A DNA stretch of 64,000 nucleotides from Meconema thalassinum (taxonomy: Eukaryota > Arthropoda > Insecta > Orthoptera > Tettigoniidae). Each line of letters opens with the position of its first letter. The stretch's first letter is position 1. Under the pieces are notes generated by a model that had not been told where the DNA came from, did no database searches, and saw nothing but the letters and a program-made list of their open reading frames with translations. The position numbers were made by a program, and so were the translations under genes. Below, in pieces: positions 45,615 to 54,800 of this stretch. Location: positions 120,257,894-120,321,893 of the forward strand of contig OX336388.2 of the NCBI GenBank assembly GCA_946902985.2. The letters run 5' to 3'.

Positions 45615-46389
45615 ATGGAATCAATTACCGATATTCTGAACAGCAAACTTGTCTATAATAGCAAACAAGTGGTTATTGCTATTGATGAAAATAACGATTC
45701 ATGGTTTAAAGCTAAAGATATTGCTTTAATATTGGAGTATAGAGATACAGATAAAGCAATTCGAAAACACGTTGCTATTGAAGACAAAGGTACATTCGAT
45801 ACCTTAAATAGCCCCGCCGTTTTGGCGGGGTTAAAAATTACACAGCCTCAAACCATATCTATTAATGAATCTGGGTTGTATTCGCTTATTTTATCATCTA
45901 AAAAAGAGGAAGCTAAAAATTTTAAGAAATGGGTAACGAAAGAAGTCCTTCCATCAATTCGAAAGTACGGAGAATACAAAATTAAAGAAGAATATAAAAA
46001 CCAACTAGTTGGGATAATGCAGAAACTTCAAATAAAGGAAGCAGAAAACGAATCTCTTACCCCATTAGCCACACCTCTTGCACTTAAAACTAGTAAGAAT
46101 AATTGTCTGCTTATTATAGATAAGCATGAACCAAACGAAAAGTACAGGTACTATGCAATAAGGGCGCAGAGACAACAGGTGAATCAAGCAATCAAAAAAA
46201 ATATGCAGGCGGCACCCCGATTGTGAGATAGTTTATGAAAAATATAATGATCCTAATAGCGTAAGGTTGTATGTGCTTATGAAAGAACAAATAAAAATTA
46301 GCTATTCGGGAAACCATTTCAATATTCCATTTACTCCTGATCTTCTTAAAGGAACAATAGAGATGTTGTATAAAAACCTGTTACATTAG
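45615..46389 (+). pseudogene. BRO-N / DUF3627 protein (Polinton accessory), frameshifted
   Basis: Residues 10-115 form a BRO-N domain: WFKAKDIALILEYRDTDKAI, ISINESGLYSLILSSK, FKKWVTKEVLPSIRKYG. A DUF3627-like C-terminal part begins YRYYAIRAQRQQVNQAIKK. The frame then breaks at an 8-base A run (46194-46201). The conserved continuation (PNSVRLYVLMKEQIK, FNIPFTPDLL) lies in the next frame and stops at 46387-46389. BRO proteins are DNA-binding regulators common in large insect DNA viruses; transfer between those and Polintons is plausible. It faces right, between the leftward integrase and fibre-like genes. The direct TATA-rich leader at 45580-45610 could be its promoter. Confidence 0.85.
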
Positions 46390-46444
46390 ACTGTTTTTAA
46401 TGGATATTTTCTCCATTAAAAACTAAAACATTTTAACATTAGTG

Positions 46445-46612
46445 TTATTCGACCGATTCATCAGGATGAGGTTCATATGCATCAAGTATTATTTCACCAA
46501 TCATCGTCACACTAACATTTATTGGAAGTTTTAAAATTACGCTGTCCATTTTATTTTTGAAGCATAATGTATCACCAGATTTAACGTTGAAGGGCTTACT
46601 AGTATCTACCAT
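46445..46612 (-). CDS. small ORF overlapping the fibre-like gene, 55 aa
   Basis: ATG at 46610-46612 overlaps the TAG of the upstream gene (ATGGTAG), a coupling often seen in virus-like elements. The sequence is hydrophobic/beta-like (DSVILKLPINVSVTMIGEII) with an acidic end (HPDESVE). It may be the detached C-terminal part of a receptor-binding or capsid-decoration protein. The function is unknown. Confidence 0.45.
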   Translation of the reverse strand: MVDTSKPFNVKSGDTLCFKNKMDSVILKLPINVSVTMIGEIILDAYEPHPDESVE

Positions 46613-47184
46613 ATTTTTTTCTTCTTTGGAACGTCTAATACTGTTTTAATAGCGTCATCTGTATATGAAGTAAATACTTTATCTGGGTCTACGATACGAA
46701 CAAATATTTTCCTAATCGTTGCGTTGTATGTAAAAATATGCTTAATTTTATCTTTCTCTGCAAAAAGGCCCTTTTGTAATATTATCCTGTCAAACACCTT
46801 TCTTTCTAAGTTGTCAACCTTTTCTGTTAATGTTGATACTGGTGCAAGACAAGTAGTGGCATATTCCGAGAACAATTTTTCTATTTCTTCTTTCGTGAAG
46901 TAGTTATCTTTAGGAAAATCCCCTTCAGTAGTAAATGGTTTGAGCTTTTCTAAGAGATATTGCTTATTAACGACATCTTTATTGTTGATTGGATCTTCAA
47001 TATTCGCTATCCTTTTACCTTGAAAATCAATCCATGTTTTTGAAACAAAAAAAAGCTCACTAAGGCGTTTATTTAGAGCCGTAACTAGCCTTGAAAATCG
47101 TTTTTCTACATCATCTTTTGTGATAGCCTTAATATTTAATGAACTACTCTCTCCGTTTATAATTTTATTTCCAAATATGTCCAT
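46606..47184 (-). CDS. tail-fibre-like Polinton protein, 192 aa
   Basis: The segment FQGKRIANIEDPINNKDVVN followed by KQYLLEKL is the repeat found in phage tail fibres and other trimeric fibres (G-x-R-I-x-N-I-x-D-P-x-N-x-x-D-V-V-N-K). A coiled-coil-like stretch STLTEKVDNLERKVFDRIIL and a beta-rich end follow. I infer a virion fibre or spike role. It overlaps the protease gene by 20 bp (47165-47184) and is followed by the overlapping 55-codon ORF, which suggests one late transcript. No lesion is visible. Confidence 0.6.
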   Translation of the reverse strand: MDIFGNKIINGESSSLNIKAITKDDVEKRFSRLVTALNKRLSELFFVSKTWIDFQGKRIANIEDPINNKDVVNKQYLLEKLKPFTTEGDFPKDNYFTKEEIEKLFSEYATTCLAPVSTLTEKVDNLERKVFDRIILQKGLFAEKDKIKHIFTYNATIRKIFVRIVDPDKVFTSYTDDAIKTVLDVPKKKKIW

Positions 47185-48073
47185 TTATTAAATCTATAAT
47201 TTCGTTAAAATGAGCGGGATTAGGGGAACCCAAATTCGAAAACAACTTTAAAACAAGGACACATAAATGACCACATATATATTCATCAAACATTTGAATT
47301 CTTTCGGCGTTATAAAATAGGTTGCTAGCTCCCAAATAATTTACTAGTTTTTCAGGAACATTTCCACCAAATGAGTCAAAGACGAATTTTTGATTACCCT
47401 TTTTAAAGTAACAAATCCAATGAGTACCTGCATGATCCGACGTATCCAAGTTTACAATTCCTGATTCACAATCATTAGGTTTTGTAGGCAGTTCATCAAT
47501 CATAAAAACATTTTGAAAATGCTTTATGTTCATTTCGTGTATTATTTTAAGTATATCGAAATTACTTAAAGGGTGCTTATAGTTGGAAAGTATATCACTC
47601 AATATCGATGAAATTTCTCTTTTTTTAATTTTAGTTATTCCCAAACAACCTTGTCCAGTCTTTTTTTCGATCACCAGATTATGTCTAATTTGTTCAGCCA
47701 ATTCCGCGTCTTCTTTTTGCTTTTTATGAACAGCGCTTGTAATGGCTGCAGCGCCACCTGCCAGCGAACCAATGGCACCCAATGCAGCTAATATTAATGG
47801 CAAAAATCCTCCTCGGTGTTCATTAATTCCAGAACCTTCTTTCTTCCTACTGAGATATTCGAATATTTTCTTTACAATTGGAATGGACAAACTTATAAGT
47901 AAGCTACCACCTTTTTGAATTTTTCTTGCTTTCTGCTTTTTTTGTGTATTTGTCAAGTACTCATCTAGATAGTCATGCATTTTCAGATCTTCGTTGGAGA
48001 GTTTTATTTTAATAGCTTTGGGTTTTAGTTTTCCTTTTTGGGAAACGTTGTAATCAATACTAAATCCTTTCAT
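47165..48073 (-). CDS. adenain-type cysteine protease fused to a core-peptide-like N-terminus
   Basis: 302 residues. The N-terminal ~120 are basic (IKLSNEDL, KKQKARKIQKGG) and then contain GGFLPLILAALGAIGSLAGG, a Gly/Ala-rich hydrophobic segment preceded by Gly-Gly, like the cleaved core or membrane-lytic peptides of adenovirus-like virions. Residues ~145-302 form the C5/Ulp1-like protease: GTHWICYF (His), FVFDSFGG (Asp), AERIQ (Gln) and YICGHLC (Cys), all in order. Proteases of this class mature Polinton capsids by cutting at Gly-Gly-type sites. Usually the core protein and protease are separate genes; here one open frame holds both. The ORF is intact. Confidence 0.85.
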   Translation of the reverse strand: MKGFSIDYNVSQKGKLKPKAIKIKLSNEDLKMHDYLDEYLTNTQKKQKARKIQKGGSLLISLSIPIVKKIFEYLSRKKEGSGINEHRGGFLPLILAALGAIGSLAGGAAAITSAVHKKQKEDAELAEQIRHNLVIEKKTGQGCLGITKIKKREISSILSDILSNYKHPLSNFDILKIIHEMNIKHFQNVFMIDELPTKPNDCESGIVNLDTSDHAGTHWICYFKKGNQKFVFDSFGGNVPEKLVNYLGASNLFYNAERIQMFDEYICGHLCVLVLKLFSNLGSPNPAHFNEIIDLINGHIWK

Positions 48074-48119
48074 TTATTTAATGAAAAAAATTATAAACAA
48101 AAATGTTACAAATTTATAC

Positions 48120-49247
48120 TCAGACGCCCCAACCATTTTCATCTAACCCCATTCCCATTTTTCTTTTTCCATACATTATTCCAGTAACGGCAGTAGCTGC
48201 TAGTCTCTCACTCAAGTTAGCATCTTTACTGAATATTCTCTCTTTTGCAGCCTTTTGTAATTATTTATCTGCTTGATGTCTGTGCTCTAATTTTGTATGG
48301 TCGCGGTATGCTATATCATGTAATTTACATGCTTCGTCTAATGGGTTAGAACCCTGAACTCCTTCGGCTAGTTGCTTGTCTAATGGATTACCAGGACCAC
48401 AAAATTTGTATCCCGGAAGTGTTAAGTCAATATTATTTTCACCTATTTTATTAATCATCCAATTAACTAATCCTTTTCCATGTTTTTCAGATTCCCAGAA
48501 TGTATGGGGAATGTTATTTAAAAACCTAATTAGATATGGACTACCTTTAGGATTATTAACAATGAAGTCATTAAACTTACTCGTAAGCATCTGCGTTATT
48601 CCAACCTTTTCATTGTGATAGACGTTGTTTCCAGCATTTTCTTCGCCATGAATTACCATTAATCTGTCTATTAATTCCCTTACATCATCCATCCACACAT
48701 ATTCAATCGGTGCTTTTGAATATTTTTTTACAAAACCAAATCCTGATTAGGAGGAGTGGTTAGAGATGCAGCTCTTTCTTTTCTACTAACTTTTTCTGAA
48801 AGCCATATATCCTTTATCAACGTATTATATTTTTTGCCAACACTGCTTTTAGGTTTAGTGCTATTTGGGTCATTGTTTTGATACATAGCATTTGTAATTT
48901 TTAAAATAGTCTCATATGTGCTGCGGTCTTCGTCTGTATACTCATCATCGTTAGGTATATCATTTAAGGTTAAAAATAGCATTAAACCCTTTGTAGCTTT
49001 AAAATTCTTACCCTTAATTATAATATCGTCATTACTGAATTCAACTTTTGAGTCACCTATATAATAACCCTGATAGTTCTTATCATACCTTATTCCAAAT
49101 TTAGGGTCACTAATTCTAGGTAAATATTTTGAAATTATTACCCCTAAGTGGACCGTAGAATAATCAGTTATGCCTTTCCTCTTAACATTTTCTTCACTTT
49201 TATCATACTCTTCATCGGCCTTTTGAAATAAACTCCTCCCCTTTTCT
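48120..49247 (-). pseudogene. Polinton PLA2-containing virion protein, frameshift and nonsense
   Basis: The N-terminal part is read at 49247-48728 (ITDYSTVHLGVIISKYLPRI, YYIGDSKVEFSNDDIII, YTDEDRSTYETILKITNAMY, KPKSSVGKKYNTLIKDIW). The frame shifts by one near 48745 after Pro-Pro-Asn, and the reading continues at 48698-48120 (WMDDVRELIDRL). The C-terminal PLA2-like domain shows YKFCGPGNPLDKQL (Ca-binding loop), NPLDEACKLHDIAYRDH (catalytic His-Asp) as in parvovirus VP1 PLA2. TAA at 48261-48263 interrupts the last helix region; the natural TGA is at 48120-48122. In related virions this enzyme opens the endosomal membrane. The start at the 5' end is unclear because of the decay near 49250. Confidence 0.85.
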
Positions 49248-49255
49248 TTCTGAAG

Positions 49256-50107
49256 TTACGACTCTAAATTCTTTCTGACCTTTCTTGCCGATTTTAAAGC
49301 TTCTTTTTGCTCATCAGTGACATCATATTCATCCAAGAAATAGGAACCTTCGGAATCTGAAGGAAAGTCTTCTTTATAGTCAATTCTGTAAGGAATTAAT
49401 TGCTTCTCCACTTCTCTATTTTCTTCTATAGCTTTAATAACATTTTCACCGATGTCATTTAACTTGTTGCCTAAAACATTAACACCAAACTCCTCATTCA
49501 AACATTTGCTGCAAATATTCTTAAAGTCCTCAAATTTCATATCGCCACCAACAAATTCTTGATAAATATGATTTAAATTGGTATTATCTTGCCTAAATAT
49601 GTTTAAGAAGTTTAAGTTATCACGAACTAATTGTTTTGGTATTTTTGAATACGTTTGAGCTAAGTAAAAACAGTCAATCCCTTTATGTCTTCCTCGTGTA
49701 AAATATTCTCGAACTATGTCTTGGTTTTCCAGTATGAAATCGTCGAAAATTACAACTGACCTATCTTCACATTTATCCAGGGGCATTATGCTTTCATCGT
49801 CATGATTAAATTATGCAATGGACTTTCCTAACTTCTCTTCGATTTTATTACATTTTTCCATAAACTGTTGATACTTAAATTGATCTCAACTTTTAGAGAA
49901 GATGTAAAGGTTGTTTATTTTTTCCCAGTTTAACCATCCAGGTGCCAAAATATAATTGTCAATCATTAAGGTTGTTTTACCACAATTACTGGGGCCTATT
50001 ATAGCACAACGAATGGAATTCGGTAATAATTTGCCATGTTTGTTCTTTACTTGCTTTTCTACAAGTCTTACTTGTGGGTCCCAATTTACAACATTTCCTT
50101 TACTCAT
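49256..50107 (-). pseudogene. Polinton A32/FtsK-type genome-packaging ATPase, two in-frame stops
   Basis: From ATG 50107 one frame of 283 codons. Walker A is CAIIGPSNCGKTTLMIDNYI (residues ~33-52) and Walker B is RSVVIFDDFI (~118). The sensor-like YFTRGRHKGIDCFYLAQTYSKIP and RQDNTNLNHIYQEFVG complete the pattern. TGA at 49886-49888 and TAA at 49811-49813 interrupt it, both in the linker between Walker A and B. The C-terminus is acidic and then basic. This ATPase pumps element DNA into the capsid. The gene diverges from the capsid block starting at about 50.18 kb, with only ~70 bp between. Confidence 0.92.
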
Positions 50108-50175
50108 TTTCGTTTATTTTATTAATTAATGAATGAATTAATAAATGAAGAGAATTTTTGAACTAAGTGGTTTGA

Positions 50176-50819
50176 ACTTCGGTTTTAGAGAAAAGGTTAA
50201 ATGTTCCATTGCGAGATGAATTTAGAAAAGTTGGATTAATAGGGTTTTACTCAACCTTCCTAACACCAAATATTACAACAAAAAACAATAAAGTACACTA
50301 TGAAAAAGTATCAGGTACGATAACTGAAATGTTTATTCCACCAGGTCAATATAATGTAGAAAATTTACAAAAAGCTATTCAAAGTCAAGAACCTAAGATT
50401 AGTATTGAACAAAATAAAATTCTAAACAGATTGGAAATAATTAGTGATTATAAAATATATTTTGATCAAGAAGAAAGCATTGGTTCAGTTTTAGGTTTTA
50501 ATAATCAAATTGTAGAACCAAAACACTTGCTCGGAACTTACCTAAAATAATTCCGTTCGAAAATATCCGCGTTCATTTCAATTTAGCGGATGGAATGTTT
50601 GTAAAAGACTCTGAGCATTTTCACCGTGAAACGAATATTATTGCATCATTTAAACCAGCCCTAGAATTTAGTGCTCCAATAATTTATGAGCCGAATTATC
50701 CTGTATTTTGCCCAGTTTTCGATAAAATTCAGAATTTAAAAATTACTGTGACCAATGAGAATGACGAAGTAATAGATTTCAACGGCGCAACAGTTACTGT
50801 AATTTTAGAGATGAGTTAA
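50176..50819 (+). pseudogene. Polinton minor capsid (penton-like) protein, frameshifted, start lost
   Basis: From the stop at 50173 the frame reads LRDEFRKVGLIGFYSTFLTP, NITTKNNKV and IPPGQYNVENLQKAI, the conserved N-terminal half of the Maverick minor capsid. At about 50548 it shifts to the frame of IPFENIRVHFNLADGMFVKD, PVFCPVFDKIQNL and FNGATVTVILEMS, the conserved C-terminus, stop at 50817-50819. No ATG opens the first half, so the start is lost or mutated. The single jelly-roll protein forms the vertices of the virion. About 210 codons remain, close to the usual length. Confidence 0.85.
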
Positions 50820-50863
50820 TTATTTCCTCTTCATTTAATTTTCTATTATTTTTCTTATAATAA

Positions 50864-52090
50864 ATTAACAAAGTAGAAAGTTACCAGTGGCAGTCTTTTC
50901 CTGTAAATGAAAAGACTAAAAACAATTTAAATTTGCCAAACAAGGACGTGGAAATAGATATTAAAGTTGGTGATGGTTGGATTGATAATAATGCGCACCT
51001 GTATATTACTTTCGATGTAACTCATGCTGATGGAACTGATTGCACTAACTATGAAGGAAAGTCAAATGTAAAGCTAATTGACAATTACCCCACTCAATTT
51101 TGGAGCACTGTAACCGTGAAAAAACGAGGACACACTATCTATCGAATTGACCATCCAAATATATCTTCAACGGTTCTGTTTAATTTAACAGCCTCGTATA
51201 GTGATAAAATGATATATTCAGGTAATTTTCTTAATAATGGTAAATTGCAGAAAAATCAAATGAGTTAAGGTACCCTTTAAGTCTTCTTGGTGGCTTTTTT
51301 AAGGATTTTAAAGAGATTATGTGGGAAGGAGATTTAACTGTTACATTTACATGGAGTCAAAATGCGAACGATGCTTTGTATAGATGGTGGACTAAGAATC
51401 CCGATGGGGGCAATGCACCTGGAACTCTCCCGGAGGAAGGAAAAGTTACCATAAAGTCAATGGAGATAAAAATTCCTGTTGTTAAATACGAACCAAATTA
51501 TGAGCTTGAACTGAGAGGAAAAAATACTGCAAGAACCACGAATACCTATATCATTCTTTAACCTTCAAACTCAAGAAATTTCAGGCCTAAGTGGGAAAAG
51601 GAATTTTGAAATAGATATTACTAATTACTACAATTCAATGGAGTTTGATCTGCCATATTTTATTTTTGTTGTGTTTCAAACTAATAGAAAAGGTAACCAA
51701 GATATGAATAGTTCCAATTTTGATCATGTTCAGCTTCAAAATATTTACATGAAAAACGGAAGAAACGAAATGTTTCCGGAAGAAATGTGGAATATCAATC
51801 CTCCTAATACTTATCTAAATGCCTATTATGCTTTTAGGGACTTTAAGCGTATAACTGAGCTGAAATATGATGTTGTTATAACCCCCACAGAGTTCATTGC
51901 TTCTTATCCTATTTATGTTATCAATATAAGTCGGCGTAGAAATGTAGTGACACCTCAGAAAACCAGTATGAAATTGGTAGCAACATTTAATGCCAATATA
52001 CCTGAAAATACGCTTGCTTATATAATTATGTACGGTAAAAAGAATTTAACCTATGATGCTAAGCATGGAATAGTTACTGAAAACTTTTAA
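50864..52090 (+). pseudogene. Polinton major capsid protein (double jelly-roll), frameshifted
   Basis: Three pieces cover one protein. 50864-51268 holds the first jelly roll (YLYITFDVTHADGTD-like, FWSTVTVKKRGHTIYRID). The frame shifts near 51265; 51270-51561 has LSLLGGFFKDFKEIMWEGDL, FTWSQNANDALYRW and EEGKVTIKSMEIKIPVVKYE. A second shift near 51560 leads to 51563-52090 with FEIDITNYYNS, FIFVVFQTNRKGNQ, YYAFRDFKRI and ASYPIYVINISRR. The total is ~405 codons, shorter than the family, and no start codon is visible after the TAA at 50861, so the N-terminus seems truncated. The protein would build the icosahedral shell. Confidence 0.85.
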
Positions 52091-52199
52091 ATATGAGAGT
52101 AGTTGTTATTAATTTTAATAAATTAGTAAGAGTTTAGTTTTTAAGTTCAATTGAACTTAAAAACTAAGAATAAAAAAGAGTTAGTTTAAATTTGTTGAA

Positions 52200-52652
52200 T
52201 TGGAAAGGACAACTAAGTTTGCAGTATTTTCTTATTTAAAGATAAAAAAACAGTTAATATATATGGAACCCGAATATAATATAATGCCTTGCAGCCTGAC
52301 AAATATTTTAAAACAGGGTATTGTTTCAAATACACCCTCCATTGCCAGGCGTTATGTGCCTGACAGTATTAAAAATATAATCTATAATTACTACCGTAAA
52401 ATGCATAATTTGCAACCAACGATCTTAAAACGCGTTAGTAATGACAGTGATTTCGTGGAAATTGATAACGCCTTAGAGGAATTAGAAGAACAATTAGAGA
52501 AACTAATATTGCAACTAACGATCTTAAAACGCGTTAGTGATGACAGTGACCGTGTAGAAATTGATAACGCCTTGGAGGAATTAGAAGAACAAGTAAAGAA
52601 ATTAATAGTTTCGGCTGAGCACAGTACAAAAGAAGAAAAAGGAAGAAGTTAA
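52200..52652 (+). CDS. small Polinton ORF with a duplicated 33-residue repeat, unknown
   Basis: 150 codons. Two near-identical units, LQPTILKRVSNDSDFVEIDN/ALEELEEQ and LQLTILKRVSDDSDRVEIDN/ALEELEEQ, are helical and acidic and look like a coiled coil. The N-terminal ~75 residues contain PSIARRYVPDSIKNIIYNYY. The listed frame opens at a TTG-type codon (52200); the first ATG is at 52263, giving ~129 codons. I know no family. The repeats differ by only a few substitutions, so the duplication is recent. Confidence 0.5.
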   Translation: MERTTKFAVFSYLKIKKQLIYMEPEYNIMPCSLTNILKQGIVSNTPSIARRYVPDSIKNIIYNYYRKMHNLQPTILKRVSNDSDFVEIDNALEELEEQLEKLILQLTILKRVSDDSDRVEIDNALEELEEQVKKLIVSAEHSTKEEKGRS

Positions 52653-52659
52653 TAATAAT

Positions 52660-53530
52660 AATCCGCTTGTAACTCATTCATCCGTAATCAGTGAACTTGA
52701 CCGAGAAACCCTGTTAGCTTTGATACCCTCCTAGCCGATAAGATAACCTTACTAGTATGCAGTATGTGTCATTTGAGCTTGCCGTCCGCTCGCTCGCATG
52801 GAAATGATCTGGTGAATTAATTATTTCTTAGAATCCAGCTGTTGGCCTTGTCACAGTGAAAGCTCTAGCAGCAAAGCTAAAAACTACGTAGTATGTGTAG
52901 CGCAATCTATTAGCAAACAATGAATGCTCTTCCCACTGTACTTGCCATAAGCAATTGCACCACATCAGCTGTTGTTAGTCATGCAGATTGTAGCTCATAA
53001 GACCGCAAACGCGCTTCTTAATCGCTTTCCTCGTAGCTCAGGAGGTTAAGTGTCTGGTTTGTTGAGACTTGTTCACTTAGAAGCGGAGGCGCCCCGTTTT
53101 CTATGGTTCGAATCCCACTCAATCCTTTCAAAAAAAATAACTGAGTCATTAATGGAGAGAGGACTAAAGAGGAAATGCTCTCCAGGCACATAAGGGAGCC
53201 TGAGAGATGCAAAGTAAAAAAGAGTGGCCACTCAAGGAGCGAGAGAAGGAGAACAAAGAACAAAGAAAAATCCCCAGGGGTAACAACGAGGAGAAATTAA
53301 AAACCAGCGCTGGCTTCGAAACACCCCTGGGGGTTTCTCCGAAATGTCGGAGTTTTGCAAAAAATTTGTTAACTGTGACCCTTTAACGCTTAAATAGCGG
53401 TGAGTCGTCACCAGAAATATATCATAGTCTTTGATTCTATTAAAGTTGTTATTACCATAAGATAAATCTAGAACAAGATTTTCCACTTTCAAACAATTGT
53501 TCTATATCATATTTCTTTAACAAGTCACTA
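52660..53530. other. non-coding block inside the Polinton, probable SINE insertion
   Basis: This stretch is less AT-rich than the rest of the element. At about 53028-53125 a tRNA-like pattern occurs: CGTAGCTCAGGAGGTTAAGT (A-box-like) and GGTTCGAATCCCACTC (B-box). A pair CCCCAGGGG / CCCCTGGGGG around 53270-53335 may form a hairpin. No Polinton gene is recognised here, so it is probably a later insertion. I could not find a clean target duplication. Confidence 0.5.
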
Positions 53531-53534
53531 GAAT

Positions 53535-54452
53535 TTATAGCCTTGTTTTAACCATTATTTTATCCCTAATTTCTAAAAATGTTACTGATAATTTTAGCCT
53601 TGTTTTAACCATTATGCTATCCATAATTCTTTATAAAGTTACTGGTAATTTTAACCAGTATTCTATCCTTCATTCTTTTAAAAATTTACTGGTAATTTTA
53701 GCCATTATTTTAGGTGTCTGTATGATAAATTTGTGTTACGTTTTATAGGTGGAGGTAAGCATAACTTTGTCATTTATATATTAGAGTCATATTTATGGTT
53801 ATTTTTAACCATATTTTATTAAAAATAACATTGGTAATTTTATGGATACGTTAACCATAACTTTTTACGGCTGATTTTTATAGATAGAATAACCATAACT
53901 TTTGATTTTGTTTGATGGATACCTTTAACCATAATTATCTTGGTTAATTTTTTGTTAAGTTTAATGGTTACTTTTAACCAGAATTTTTAAAAAATTCTGG
54001 CAAGTTAGAGGTTATTTTTAACCATAATTTTAATTGTTTTTATGGTTACGTTCTGCCATAAAGTAATACGAAATATTGTTTACCTTTTATGGTTAATTTC
54101 AACCATAATATTATGGTTGAATTTTATGGTTACTTATAACCATAATTGTTTGGAAGATTTGTAATGGTTACAAATAACCATATGTTTGATCGATAATTTT
54201 TTAATGATGTTTAAGGTCACTTTATCCATTATTTTTTTAATAGAATTTTAATGGTCACTTTATCCATTATTTTTAATAGAATTTTAATGGTCACTTTATC
54301 CATTATTTTTAATAGAATTTTAATGGTCACTTTATCCATTATTTTTTAAAATAGAATTTTAATGGTCACTTTATCCATTATTTTTAATAGAATTTTAATG
54401 GTCACTTTTGACCACACTTAATTGGCTGTCCCATACCTACGCCTATACTACT
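53535..54452 (-). repeat. Polinton right terminal inverted repeat
   Basis: Inverse complement of 38114-39030. The outer tandem units and inner TGGTTA...TAACCA dyads are kept in the same order. Towards the inner border an extra ~45-bp unit (GTTACTGGTAATTTTAACCA...) is present that the left copy lacks, so the two repeats have diverged by unit gain or loss. Confidence 0.9.
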
Positions 54453-54800
54453 CATGGATATTCAGTCATCCAACTTAACAAACATACACAGAATCATCAA
54501 TAGAAGTTTTAGGACATGTTCCTTTTCTGCACTTAATAATTTAATTTTTCATTATAAATTGCCGGGGGCGTACAAAAAGCACAGATAAAGGTTTCGTGAT
54601 TTTTTATTTATGGATAAAATACACTTGATTTCTGATTATGTTATTTTTATGAAATATTATATGCCATGGCACGTACTGGAAGTTAAGGAAGTGTTCTCTT
54701 CTGACATATAATGATGTATGATGTTACACTAGTCAGTTGGCCAATCAAACAACTCTCTCCAGAAGACGTTCTATATGTCTGGAATGTACTGTTCAAAATT

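Larger units (their letters stand above)
38114..54452. mobile_element. Maverick/Polinton (adintovirus-like) element, 16.3 kb
   Basis: The ends read AGTAGTATAGGCGTAGGTAT (38114) and its complement ending CT at 54452, the AG...CT termini of Polintons. Identical 6-bp target duplications CATGGA lie at 38108-38113 and 54453-54458. Inverted repeats of about 0.9 kb bound a gene set diagnostic for the group: protein-primed PolB, retroviral-type integrase, adenain-type protease, packaging ATPase, minor and major capsid proteins. PLA2 and BRO genes are accessory. Leftward genes (PolB, integrase, fibre-like, protease, PLA2, ATPase) and rightward genes (capsid block) diverge at about 50.1 kb. Many genes are broken, so the copy is probably immobile. 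Confidence 0.96.
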
